Below, one piece after another: positions 22,959 to 31,148 of a DNA stretch of 64,000 nucleotides. The position numbers and the translations under genes are program-made. Under the pieces are notes generated by a model, which saw only the letters and a program-made list of their open reading frames with translations, was not told where the DNA came from and searched no databases. Positions within the stretch are counted from its first letter, which is position 1, and each line of letters opens with the position of its first letter. This DNA comes from Phytomonospora endophytica. Lineage in GTDB: Bacteria > Actinomycetota > Actinomycetes > Mycobacteriales > Micromonosporaceae. The DNA lies in the NCBI RefSeq assembly GCF_014202425.1, contig NZ_JACHGT010000018.1, positions 119,719-183,718 on the forward strand, written 5' to 3'.

Positions 22959-25877
22959 TCAGGCGGGGACGAGCGCGGCGGCCTCCGCGCGGCAGGCGGC
23001 GGCGGCTTCACGGTCGCCGAGGCCCTCGTGGGCGTCGGCGAGGATGTGGAGGGCGTCCGCCTCCTGCGCGCGCCACGGCATGGACCGATAGATCTCCAGC
23101 GCCTCGGACGCCAATTCCCTGGCCTGGCCGTGCCGGCCGCGTCCGTTGTGGATGACGGCCAGGGTGAGCATCGACAGCGACCGGCCCTTGGCCGTCCGCG
23201 ACCAGCCCGAGGCCTGCCCCTCCGCCATGTGCCGTTCGGCGTCGTCAAAGTGCCCGAGGCGCGCCTCCACATGCGCCAGCGCCTCCAGCGACTCGCGGAC
23301 GATCGTCACCCGGCGGCCGTCCCGGCCGCTGGCGAGCTCGACCCGGTGCAGGTCCAGCGCGTGCTTGAGCCGCCCCGCCCTGGCGTGCACGGCGGCCAGC
23401 TCGCCGAGGCACTGGGCTTCCAGGTACCCGTTTCCCGCGCGGCGGGCGATGGCCAGGCCGCGTTCGGCGGCCGCGATCGCCTCGTCGAAACGGTGCTGCC
23501 CGGTGAGGATGATCGCCTCGTAGAGCCGGAACTGGCCCCGGTACGGCGCGGTGGCCTCGGGGTGACGGGTCTCGACCCCATGGAGATGTGCGGCGGCCCG
23601 CTCGTACTCCCCCAGCATGACCCGTACCTGGACCACGGCGTTGGTGAAGATGACCAGCGTGCGGATGTTCCCGCCGGCCGCCGCCAGGTCCGAGGCCTCG
23701 GTCAGCAGCCGCTCGGCCTCGACGTTGTCCCCGGCCTCCGAGAGATAGATCCCCAGGTTCCCCTTCGCCGGCGCCAGTTCCATCGCGGTCAGCCCGGTGG
23801 CCATCTCGACGGCCTCGCGGCCGAGTTCGATCGCGATCGAGTGGTCGAAGTGCACGCGGTGCAGGTTCGCCAGCTGGCTCGTCATCCGGAACACACCGAC
23901 GCGGTCACCGGCCTCCTCGCTCAGGCGCCGGGCGCGCAGGATCGCCGGCCGGATCCGGTCGAGGAAACGGCCCTCGTTGATCGTGGCGCGCAGCGAGTAC
24001 ACCAGCCGCCACGACCGCGGATCGTCGGCGAGCGCGTCGAGGGCCATGATGACGTTGGTCTCCTCGGGGTTGTGCGGCTGATGGGCACGCTCGAAGTGCC
24101 ACCCGATGAACGCGTCGACCACCGCTTCCAGCTCTCCCGCCGTCAGATCCCGCTCGGCGCGGGCCGCCGCGTACAACCGGACCAGGTCGTGCATCCGGTA
24201 CCGGCCCGGCACGTGCTCCTCCAGCAGATGCCCGCTCACGAGCTTGCGCAACGCCGTCGCGCAGGCCCGCTCCGCAAGGCCCGAGACCGCCTCGACCAGT
24301 TCCCTCGGCGCGTCCTCGCCCGGAATCGCGCCGAGGCGGAGGAACAGCTCCCGTGCGTCGCCGGCGAGCACCCGGTAGGACAACTCCAGGGTCGCCGCGA
24401 CGGTCGCGTCGTCGTCACCGTCGATGGCCAGGGCGGCCAGCCGGTCCTGCCCCCGGAGTTCGGCGGTGTAGGACGCGATCGACGCCACCGGGGACACCGC
24501 GAGGTTGGCCGCCGCGATCCGCAGCGCCAGCGGCAGGCGACCGCACAGCCCGGCGAGCGCTTCGGCCTCGGCCCGCTCCGCCCGGACGCGCTCGTCGCCC
24601 AGAACACGGCCGAGCAGTTCCAGTGCCTCGTCGGCGCTCAGGACCGTGACCGGTACCGGCCGGGCGTCGTTGACCGCCACCAGTCCGGTGAGGCGGTCGC
24701 GGCTGGTCACCAGCGTCATGCACCCGCCGCCGGGGAGCAGCGGCCGGACCTGCTCGGCGTCGCGCGCGTTGTCCAGGACGACCAGGACCCGCCGGCCGGT
24801 GGTCAGCCCCCGGTACATCTCCCCCGCGGAGTCCACATCGGACGGTACGGCGTCGCCGACCACGCCGAGGGCGCCGAGGAGCCTGCCGAGCGCCTCCACC
24901 GGTGCGACCGGCTCGCCCCGGTCGAAGCCGCGCAGGTTGACGTACAGGCGCCCGCCGGGAAAGCGCGCGGCCTGGGCGTGTCCCCAGTGGACGGCGAGCG
25001 CGGTCTTCCCCGAACCGCCGGGCCCGGCGATGGCGGCGATGGGCGAGTCCCCGCCGTCGGCGGTCAGCGCGGCGAGCTCGGCGAGCTCGCCGTCGCGGCC
25101 GGTGAAGCTCGCGATGTCGGGCGGCAGCATGGACCGCCCGGCGCCCGGCGGTTCCAGCGCCGGGTCCTGGTCGAGGACGCGCAGGTGCAGGTCGCGCAGG
25201 CCGGGCGAGGGGTCGGCGCCGAGGTCGCGGCGGACCCGGCGGCGGACCTTCTCGAAGTGGGCGAGGGCGTCGGCGGGCCGGCCGCAGCGGTAGTAGGCGA
25301 GCATCAGGTGCTCGGCGATCGGCCCGCACAGCGGTTCGGCGGCGGCGAGCGCGGCGAGGTCGGCGAGGACGGCCTCGTGGTTTCCCGCCTCCAGTTCGGC
25401 GGCGTAACGCCCGGCGAGGAGGTTGAGGCGTTCGGCGGCGAAGGACGCGCGGAACCCCTCGGCCCAGGCGCCGCCGATTCCGGCCAGGGCGGTGCCGTCG
25501 GCGAGTTCGCAGGCGCGGCGCCAGTTCGCCAGGGGGTCGGCCGCGCCCGGTGCTTCGGCGGCCAGTGCGCGGGCGGCGTGCACGTCGATCTCACCGGCGG
25601 GCACGTCGAGGACGTAGCCCTGTGATCCGGCGCGGTGGATGGCGGCCGGTGACGAGCGCAGGGACGCGCGCAGGCGGGTGATGTAGGTGTAGAGCACGCC
25701 GACGACCGTCTCCGGCGGTTCGGTTCCCCAGACGCGGGTGATCAGTTCGGCCTGCGACACCGGTTCGCCGGGGCGGGCGGCGAGCGCGGCGAGCACGCTG
25801 GCGCGTTTGGGGGCGCCGACGGGCTCGACGGAGCCGGCGTGTTCGATGCGGACGGGACCGATCAGTCGGATCAGCAT
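22959..25877 (-). CDS. SARP/AfsR-type regulator: winged helix, BTAD, NB-ARC ATPase, TPR
   Basis: 972 residues from the ATG at 25877 (GGGAG upstream; starts MLIRLIGPVRIEHAG, the usual SARP opening). Winged helix about 1-90, BTAD about 95-240, NB-ARC with P-loop GPGGSGKTALAVHWGH near 290 and LVVLDNARD as Walker B, then TPR helices to 972. Its architecture matches the regulator at 2092-4971, but the sequences differ widely, so it is not a recent duplicate. It is immediately upstream of the reverse-order regulator. No biosynthetic cluster adjoins; either it controls genes elsewhere or the pair acts as a cascade. Confidence 0.87.
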   Translation of the reverse strand: MLIRLIGPVRIEHAGSVEPVGAPKRASVLAALAARPGEPVSQAELITRVWGTEPPETVVGVLYTYITRLRASLRSSPAAIHRAGSQGYVLDVPAGEIDVHAARALAAEAPGAADPLANWRRACELADGTALAGIGGAWAEGFRASFAAERLNLLAGRYAAELEAGNHEAVLADLAALAAAEPLCGPIAEHLMLAYYRCGRPADALAHFEKVRRRVRRDLGADPSPGLRDLHLRVLDQDPALEPPGAGRSMLPPDIASFTGRDGELAELAALTADGGDSPIAAIAGPGGSGKTALAVHWGHAQAARFPGGRLYVNLRGFDRGEPVAPVEALGRLLGALGVVGDAVPSDVDSAGEMYRGLTTGRRVLVVLDNARDAEQVRPLLPGGGCMTLVTSRDRLTGLVAVNDARPVPVTVLSADEALELLGRVLGDERVRAERAEAEALAGLCGRLPLALRIAAANLAVSPVASIASYTAELRGQDRLAALAIDGDDDATVAATLELSYRVLAGDARELFLRLGAIPGEDAPRELVEAVSGLAERACATALRKLVSGHLLEEHVPGRYRMHDLVRLYAAARAERDLTAGELEAVVDAFIGWHFERAHQPHNPEETNVIMALDALADDPRSWRLVYSLRATINEGRFLDRIRPAILRARRLSEEAGDRVGVFRMTSQLANLHRVHFDHSIAIELGREAVEMATGLTAMELAPAKGNLGIYLSEAGDNVEAERLLTEASDLAAAGGNIRTLVIFTNAVVQVRVMLGEYERAAAHLHGVETRHPEATAPYRGQFRLYEAIILTGQHRFDEAIAAAERGLAIARRAGNGYLEAQCLGELAAVHARAGRLKHALDLHRVELASGRDGRRVTIVRESLEALAHVEARLGHFDDAERHMAEGQASGWSRTAKGRSLSMLTLAVIHNGRGRHGQARELASEALEIYRSMPWRAQEADALHILADAHEGLGDREAAAACRAEAAALVPA

Positions 25878-26117
25878 GAGGGCTCCCGGGGCGAGTCCGC
25901 GGCCGACGTCGGCCGTTCGGGTTCGCTCAAGGCTCGCACACGCGGGCGGTGGGGGACGCTGCCCGGCGTCCCCCACAGGATCACCGGGCTGTCGGGGCCG
26001 CCCGGTGATGGTCCTCCCGTGCGGCTCCCCCGGCCCGCGCAGGCGCGGCGGGAACCGCGTCGTCCAGTCTCCGGCGGCGTCTCACGGTGGCCTCAAGGTC
26101 GCGTCAAGGCGACCGGG

Positions 26118-26558
26118 TCACGGGCTTTCGGAGGTCCAGCCGGTGCGCAGGTGCGAGCCGTCGCAGAAGGGCTTGTTGCCGCTGTTCCCGCAGCGGCACA
26201 GCAGCGCGCGGACTTCGCGGTGTCCGTCGATCTCGAACTCGCCGCGCACGAAGAGCGGGCCGTCGGGCAGGGCCGTCACCGTGGCGGGGACGGGGCCGTG
26301 CTCCTCCGGGCCGTCGGGCAGCGAGAAGTGCAGGGCACCGCTCGGGCAGTGCCGGATGGTCGCGGCGATCTCGGCGGGCGTCGCCTGCGACGGGTCGATC
26401 CACGGGCGGCGGCCGGTGTCGAAGACCTTCGGGAGCCGGTTGACGCATTCGGCGGCGTGGGCACAACGCCGGGCGTCGTAGCGGACGGTCACCCCGGGGG
26501 CGGCGTAGTTCTTGACCCGCTCACCGGGCGGCCACGGGTCGGTCTCGGCGTCGTCCAT
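26118..26558 (-). CDS. Ferredoxin-like plus CDGSH iron-sulfur protein
   Basis: 146 residues from the ATG at 26558. Residues about 20-85 form a Fer4_19 (YjdI-like) domain with CAHAAECVNRLP and RHCPSGAL. Residues 105-140 are a CDGSH domain, CRCGNSGNKPFCDGSH, with the 3Cys-1His 2Fe-2S ligand set intact. The fusion is common in bacteria and is linked to redox sensing or electron transfer in the cytosol. It lies 82 bases downstream of the chitinase stop, beyond a terminator hairpin, so it is probably expressed on its own. Confidence 0.88.
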   Translation of the reverse strand: MDDAETDPWPPGERVKNYAAPGVTVRYDARRCAHAAECVNRLPKVFDTGRRPWIDPSQATPAEIAATIRHCPSGALHFSLPDGPEEHGPVPATVTALPDGPLFVRGEFEIDGHREVRALLCRCGNSGNKPFCDGSHLRTGWTSESP

Positions 26559-26601
26559 GGGCTGAGTGTCCCCCACCGCCCCTGCCGGCGGTGGGGAACA
26601 C

Positions 26602-26633
26602 GTGAGGCCCGTCCCGCCAGAAACGGGCCTCAC
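26602..26633 (-). terminator. Hairpin terminator after the chitinase gene
   Basis: GTGAGGCCCGT (26602-26612) and its exact complement (26623-26633) form an 11-bp stem with a 10-base loop, 8 bases beyond the chitinase stop. Confidence 0.75.
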
Positions 26634-26640
26634 GCTGGCT

Positions 26641-28425
26641 CTACGGGAGGGCGTTGAGATAGGGCTCGTGACTGTTGGCGAACTCCCAGTTGTAGTAGCG
26701 GTCCCAGTTGACCGACCAGGTCATCAGCCCGCGGAAGGCCGGGGAGGCGCCACCGCGCAGGGTGTAGCCGCCGCAGTTGACGCCCTTGGCGAGGCAGTCG
26801 ACGGCCTGGTGCACCGCCGCCGGGGAGGTGTAGCCGTTGCCCGCGCTGACGGCCGCGGGGAGACCGAAGGCGATCTGGTCGGCCCGCAGCCCGGGGAAGG
26901 TCTGACCGGTGTTGGCGACGGTGAAGCCCGCCTTGATCATGTCGGTCATCGCGATGTGGAAGTCGGCGTTGCCGATGTTGTGGTACTGCCCGTCGAGGCC
27001 CATGACCGGACCGGAGTTGTAGTCCTGGACGTGCAGCACGGTCAGCGCGTCCCGCATCGCGTGGATGACCGGCAGGTAGGACCCGGTCCGGTTGTCCCCG
27101 CCGCCGGCACCGCCGTAGAACTGGTGGCCGACCTGCACGAAGAAGGTCTCCGGCGCCATGGTGAGCACGAACTTGGCGCCGTAGCGGGCCTTGAGGGTCT
27201 TCAGCGCCGAGATCAGGTTGACGATCACCGGGGTGGTCGGGTTGCGGAAGTCGGTGTCACCGGAGTTGAAGTACAGCGAGTGGCCCTCGAAGTCGATGTC
27301 GAGACCGTCGAGTCCGTAGCGGTCGATGATCGCCGACACCGAGCTGACGAACGCGTCCCGCGCGGCGGTCGTGGTCAGCTGGACCTGGCCGTTCTGGCCG
27401 CCGATCGAGATCAGCACCTTCTTGCCCTTGGCCTGTTTGGCGCGGATCGCGGCGATGAAGTCGGCCTCGCTCTCCACATTGGGACACTCGGCGGCCGGGC
27501 ACAGCCGGAAGCGGATGTCGCCGGAGGTCACCGAGGTCGGCTCACCGAAGGCCAGGTTGACGATGTCCCAGGAGTCGGGGACGTCGGCCATACGGATGTA
27601 GCCCGATCCGTTGGCGAAGCTGGAGTGCAGGTACCCGATCAGCGCGTGCTTGGGCAGACCGGGGTTGGTGCACCCGGACGTGGTCGCACTCGCCGCGCCG
27701 GACTTCGCCGACTCGCCGTTGGCGTTGTACGCCGCAACGGTGAAGGAGTGCGAGGAGCACACCGCCAGAGCGTCCACCGTGACCGAGGTGCCCGTGACGG
27801 TCTTGACGACGCTGGAGCCCTCGTAGACGCGGTAGCCGGTGACGGTGCCGGTCGAGGCCGCCCAGGACAGTGCGATCGCGGTGTTCGTGACCGTCCCGAC
27901 GGCCGGGGTGCCGGGTACTCCGGGAGCGCCGGGCTGCGGGTTGCCGCCGGGGCCGTCGAGGTTGACGTCGTCGGCGTAGTAGGTGCCCTGGCCGTACCAG
28001 CCGTGCAGGAAGACCTCGGCGGTCGTCTGGCTCGCGCCGGTGGTGAAGGCGACCGTGAGCTGCGTGTACGCCGACGCCGACGGGGTCCAGGTCGAGGCGC
28101 CGCCGGTGACGCCGAGGTAGACGTAGTTGCCGCGGACCCAAGCCGACAGCGTGTAGGCGGTGTTCGGCACGACCGTCACCGACTGGGAGCACTTCGCCTG
28201 GTCGGCCGAACTCGCCGCCGCAGCCAGGGCCTTGGTGCCGGAGCGGACCGGGGTCGACACGACGCTTCCGGTGCCGCCGGAGCAGACCCACGGCGAGACC
28301 GAGCCGGTCTCGAAGCCGGGGTTGGTGAGGATGTTGGCCGCGCTCGCGGTGCCGGGAACGGCGAACAGGGCGGCGATCAGGATCAGGGGGACGAGGGCCG
28401 CGCGGAGGCGGGGTAAGTGCTTCAC
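26641..28425 (-). CDS. Secreted GH18 chitinase with CBM and fibronectin III domains
   Basis: 594 residues, with a Sec signal peptide of about 29 residues ending GTASA. Next come a beta-sandwich carbohydrate-binding module (NILTNPGFETGSVSPW…, about 30-180), a Gly/Pro linker, an FnIII domain (about 192-275) and a GH18 barrel (about 283-594). The barrel carries the catalytic DGLDIDFE with acid/base Glu380, preceded by KVLISIGG. This is the usual Streptomyces ChiC/ChiD-like build. It degrades chitin outside the cell. The promoter region carries an inverted repeat (28462-28487). Transcription diverges from ltrA. Confidence 0.93.
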   Translation of the reverse strand: MKHLPRLRAALVPLILIAALFAVPGTASAANILTNPGFETGSVSPWVCSGGTGSVVSTPVRSGTKALAAAASSADQAKCSQSVTVVPNTAYTLSAWVRGNYVYLGVTGGASTWTPSASAYTQLTVAFTTGASQTTAEVFLHGWYGQGTYYADDVNLDGPGGNPQPGAPGVPGTPAVGTVTNTAIALSWAASTGTVTGYRVYEGSSVVKTVTGTSVTVDALAVCSSHSFTVAAYNANGESAKSGAASATTSGCTNPGLPKHALIGYLHSSFANGSGYIRMADVPDSWDIVNLAFGEPTSVTSGDIRFRLCPAAECPNVESEADFIAAIRAKQAKGKKVLISIGGQNGQVQLTTTAARDAFVSSVSAIIDRYGLDGLDIDFEGHSLYFNSGDTDFRNPTTPVIVNLISALKTLKARYGAKFVLTMAPETFFVQVGHQFYGGAGGGDNRTGSYLPVIHAMRDALTVLHVQDYNSGPVMGLDGQYHNIGNADFHIAMTDMIKAGFTVANTGQTFPGLRADQIAFGLPAAVSAGNGYTSPAAVHQAVDCLAKGVNCGGYTLRGGASPAFRGLMTWSVNWDRYYNWEFANSHEPYLNALP

Positions 28426-28461
28426 CGGAACTCCTGGGACGGGGGAATCAAGGGAAGGAAA

Positions 28462-28487
28462 TTAACTGTTAAGAGACTATCAGTTAA
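28462..28487. promoter_or_regulatory. AT-rich inverted repeat between the divergent chitinase and ltrA genes
   Basis: TTAACTG (28462-28468) and CAGTTAA (28481-28487) form a 7-bp inverted repeat with a 12-base spacer, 37 bases upstream of the chitinase ATG. It is the most AT-rich patch nearby, so it probably combines promoter and operator. It does not match the DasR site (ACTGGTCTAGACCAGT) that governs many chitinase genes. Confidence 0.5.
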
Positions 28488-28568
28488 GTGTGGGCGGTGT
28501 CACTGAATGGACTCCGCCCACCGTGGCTACAGTTTCGGCGCCCCCGCCGTCCCCCTTGGGAGTCCCCG

Positions 28569-29699
28569 ATGTCCGAAACCACCGAGACCGCGCCGCGCGA
28601 GCGCCGCGCGACCTGGTTCGAGCTGCTCTTCGACCTGGTGTTCGTCGCCGCCGTCGGCCAGGTCGCCCACCGGGTCGTCGGGCACCCGACGGCACTCGAA
28701 CTGCTGGTGACGGCCGGGCTCTTCGTTCCGCTCTGGTGGACCTGGGTGATCTACACCTACCAGGCCAACCGCTTCGACACCGACGAACGCGGCGGGCACC
28801 GGCTCGTCGCGCTGGCCGGGATGTTCGGGATCTGCCTGGTCGCCGTCGCCCTGCCCGGCGTGGGCTCACACGGTTCCGACGACCTCAAGTTCGTGGCCGG
28901 ATACCTCCTCGCCAGGGCCGTCCCGGCGGTGCTCTACGTCCTGGCGGGCCGGACCGACCCGGCCGCACTGCCCATCGCCCGCCGCTACGCCACCGGAAGC
29001 GCCGTCGCCGCCGTCGGCTGGATCGGCGGGCTGTTCCTGCCCGGCGGGTGGCAGACCGCGGCGTGGATCGCCGCGATGGCCGTCGAACTGGCGCTGCCCT
29101 TCGCCGCCGCCCGGCCGACCAACGCCGTCTCCCACAGCGTCGAGCACCTCAAGGAACGCTTCGGGCTGTTCACGATCATCGTCATCGGCGAGGCGATCCT
29201 GTCCGTCGTCGCCGGGCTGAGCGGAACGAGCCTGGACGCCGCCGGCGGACTGACCGCCGTCTTCGCCTTCGTGCTCGCCGCCGGGGTGTGGTGGATCTAC
29301 TTCAACACCGGCAGCCTCCGGGAGGGCACGCACGATTCGATGCTGTCCCGCCAATGGCTGCGGCACGTGTTCACCTACGGGCATCTCCCCGCACAGCTCG
29401 GGCTGGCGCTGGCCGGGGCGGGCGCGTCGGTCGCCATCATCGACGCGCCCCACGCGCTGCCCGGCGCGATCGCCGGCGCCCTGTTCGGCGGGACCGGGCT
29501 CTACCTGCTGGCGATCCTGGCCGTACGGGTCGCCTTCCAGCACCGCCTGACCCGCACCACCGTGGTCCGGGGCGTCGCCGCGATCGCCGCGCTGAGCCTG
29601 CTGTGGCCGGCGACGCTGATGCCCGCCCACCTCGGCGTCGGGCTGCTGGCCCTCCTGGTCATCGCCGTCGCCGTCGCCGAGACGCGCCTGGCGGACTGA
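28569..29699 (+). CDS. ltrA: Low temperature requirement protein A family membrane protein
   Basis: 376 residues from the ATG at 28569 (GGGAG upstream). The family signature WFELLFDLVFVAAVGQVAH opens the protein, followed by about ten transmembrane helices and the conserved ERFGLFTIIVIGEAIL (near 200) and WWIYFN (near 242). LtrA was named from a Listeria cold-growth mutant; biochemical function is unknown, and transport is assumed from the topology. It is divergent from the chitinase gene with a shared AT-rich promoter region. No operon partner is clear. Confidence 0.9.
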   Translation: MSETTETAPRERRATWFELLFDLVFVAAVGQVAHRVVGHPTALELLVTAGLFVPLWWTWVIYTYQANRFDTDERGGHRLVALAGMFGICLVAVALPGVGSHGSDDLKFVAGYLLARAVPAVLYVLAGRTDPAALPIARRYATGSAVAAVGWIGGLFLPGGWQTAAWIAAMAVELALPFAAARPTNAVSHSVEHLKERFGLFTIIVIGEAILSVVAGLSGTSLDAAGGLTAVFAFVLAAGVWWIYFNTGSLREGTHDSMLSRQWLRHVFTYGHLPAQLGLALAGAGASVAIIDAPHALPGAIAGALFGGTGLYLLAILAVRVAFQHRLTRTTVVRGVAAIAALSLLWPATLMPAHLGVGLLALLVIAVAVAETRLAD

Positions 29700-29781
29700 G
29701 CGACCCATCACGAAGCCCCGAAACGGGTACCCAAGGGCCGACCGGCCGCGATGATGGTGCCGGAGACCGAAAGGAGCCCGG

Positions 29782-30147
29782 GTGAGCGGCGCAGAGGAAC
29801 TCATCGAACTGGAACGACGCGGCTGGGCGGCATTGTCGACCGACGCGGACACCGCGGCGTCCTTCTACCGCGAGCTGCTCACCGACGACGCCCTCATGCT
29901 CTTCCCCGGAGGCCTGCGCCTGCACGGGAAACCCGCGATCCTGGCCACCTTGGACACCCCACCATGGGACTCCCACGCGCTGACGGAGGTCGCGGTCACC
30001 CGCCCGGGCGACGACGTCGGCGTCGTCTCCTACGTCGTGGGCGCCGTCCGGGGCGGGAAACCCTACGCGGCCCTCGTCAGCAGTCACTACATCCGCACCA
30101 CCGAAGGCTGGCGCCTCTACTTCCACCAGCACACGCCCAAGGAGTAG
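29782..30147 (+). CDS. NTF2/SnoaL-like protein (DUF4440 type)
   Basis: 121 residues, GTG start behind AAAGGAG. The N-terminal helix pair (LIELERRGWAALSTDADTAASFYRELLTDDALMLFPGGLRLHGK in outline) followed by curved-sheet strands ending SSHYIRTTEGWRLYFHQHTP is the NTF2 cone fold of DUF4440/SnoaL-like proteins. These bind small hydrophobic ligands, and a few are cyclases or isomerases. Here no pathway is implied. It precedes the LLM oxidoreductase by 29 bases on the same strand and could be co-transcribed with the glucan genes. Confidence 0.78.
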   Translation: MSGAEELIELERRGWAALSTDADTAASFYRELLTDDALMLFPGGLRLHGKPAILATLDTPPWDSHALTEVAVTRPGDDVGVVSYVVGAVRGGKPYAALVSSHYIRTTEGWRLYFHQHTPKE

Positions 30148-30176
30148 CCGGGACGGACGGCGGGTAACCGGCGACC

Positions 30177-31148
30177 ATGCCCCTCATCGGTTACCACGCC
30201 AGCCACGAGCAGTTCCCGCCCGGCGAACTGCTCGCCCACGTCCGCCGCGCCGAGACCGCCGGGTTCACCGCGGCGATGTCCTCCGATCACCTCAGCCCCT
30301 GGCTGCCTGGACAGCGCGGCGTCGGTTTCGCCTACGCCTGGCTCGGCGCGGCCATGAACGCGACCTCCCTGCCCTTCGGCGTGGTGACCGCCCCCGGCCA
30401 GCGCTACCACCCGGCGGTGATCGCCCAGGCCGCCGTGACCCTCGCCGAGATGTTCCCCGGCCGCTTCTGGCTCGCCCTCGGCAGCGGCGAGGCCTCCAAC
30501 GAGCAGGTCACCGGCGACCCGTGGCCCTCCAAGGCCGACCGGCTCGGCCGACTGCGCGAATGCGTCGACGTCATTCGCGCGCTCTGGCGCGGCGAGACCG
30601 TCGACCACCACGGCCACGTCCGCGTCAAACACGGCCGCGTCCACACCACCTGCGAACATCCCCCGGCACTGATCGCCGCCGCCGTCACCCCACCCACCGC
30701 GAAATGGGCCGCCGCCTGGGCCGACGGCCTGATCACCGTCGGCGGCCCGGCCGAACAGGTCGAACGCACCATCGGCGCCTACCGCGACAACGGCGGCACC
30801 GGCCCGGTCACCGTCCAGCACCACCTGTCCTGGGCCGAGACCGACAAGCTGGCCGCCCGACACGCCTTCGAGCAATGGCGCCACGCCGGCATCCCCCACC
30901 CGGCCTGCATGGAACTCGAACTCCCCGAGCACATCGAGGCCGCCGCCACGACCGTCCGGCCCGAAGACCTCCACGAGGCCATCGCCATCGGCGCCGACCT
31001 CGACCGCCACGCCGAGCACATCGCCACCTACATCCGCCTCGGCGCCGACCAGGTCCAGCTCCACCAGGTCGGCCCCAACCAGGCCGAGTTCATCGACGCC
31101 TTCGCCACCGGCGTCCTCCCCGCCTTCGAAGGAGACGACCGTGCCTGA
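30177..31148 (+). CDS. LLM-class flavin oxidoreductase (TIGR03885-like)
   Basis: 323 residues. It has the luciferase-like barrel: YHASHEQFPPGELLAHVRRAETAGFTAAMSSDH at the start in outline, GRFWLALGSGEASNE near 100, and R…EC…IRALW…T. It lacks the longer F420-binding insert patterns, and the TIGR03885 group is regarded as FMN-dependent. It overlaps the GH13 gene by eight bases. The pairing of this LLM subgroup with a trehalose-synthase-like amylase recurs in actinobacteria, although the reaction is unknown. Cytosolic. Confidence 0.82.
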   Translation: MPLIGYHASHEQFPPGELLAHVRRAETAGFTAAMSSDHLSPWLPGQRGVGFAYAWLGAAMNATSLPFGVVTAPGQRYHPAVIAQAAVTLAEMFPGRFWLALGSGEASNEQVTGDPWPSKADRLGRLRECVDVIRALWRGETVDHHGHVRVKHGRVHTTCEHPPALIAAAVTPPTAKWAAAWADGLITVGGPAEQVERTIGAYRDNGGTGPVTVQHHLSWAETDKLAARHAFEQWRHAGIPHPACMELELPEHIEAAATTVRPEDLHEAIAIGADLDRHAEHIATYIRLGADQVQLHQVGPNQAEFIDAFATGVLPAFEGDDRA

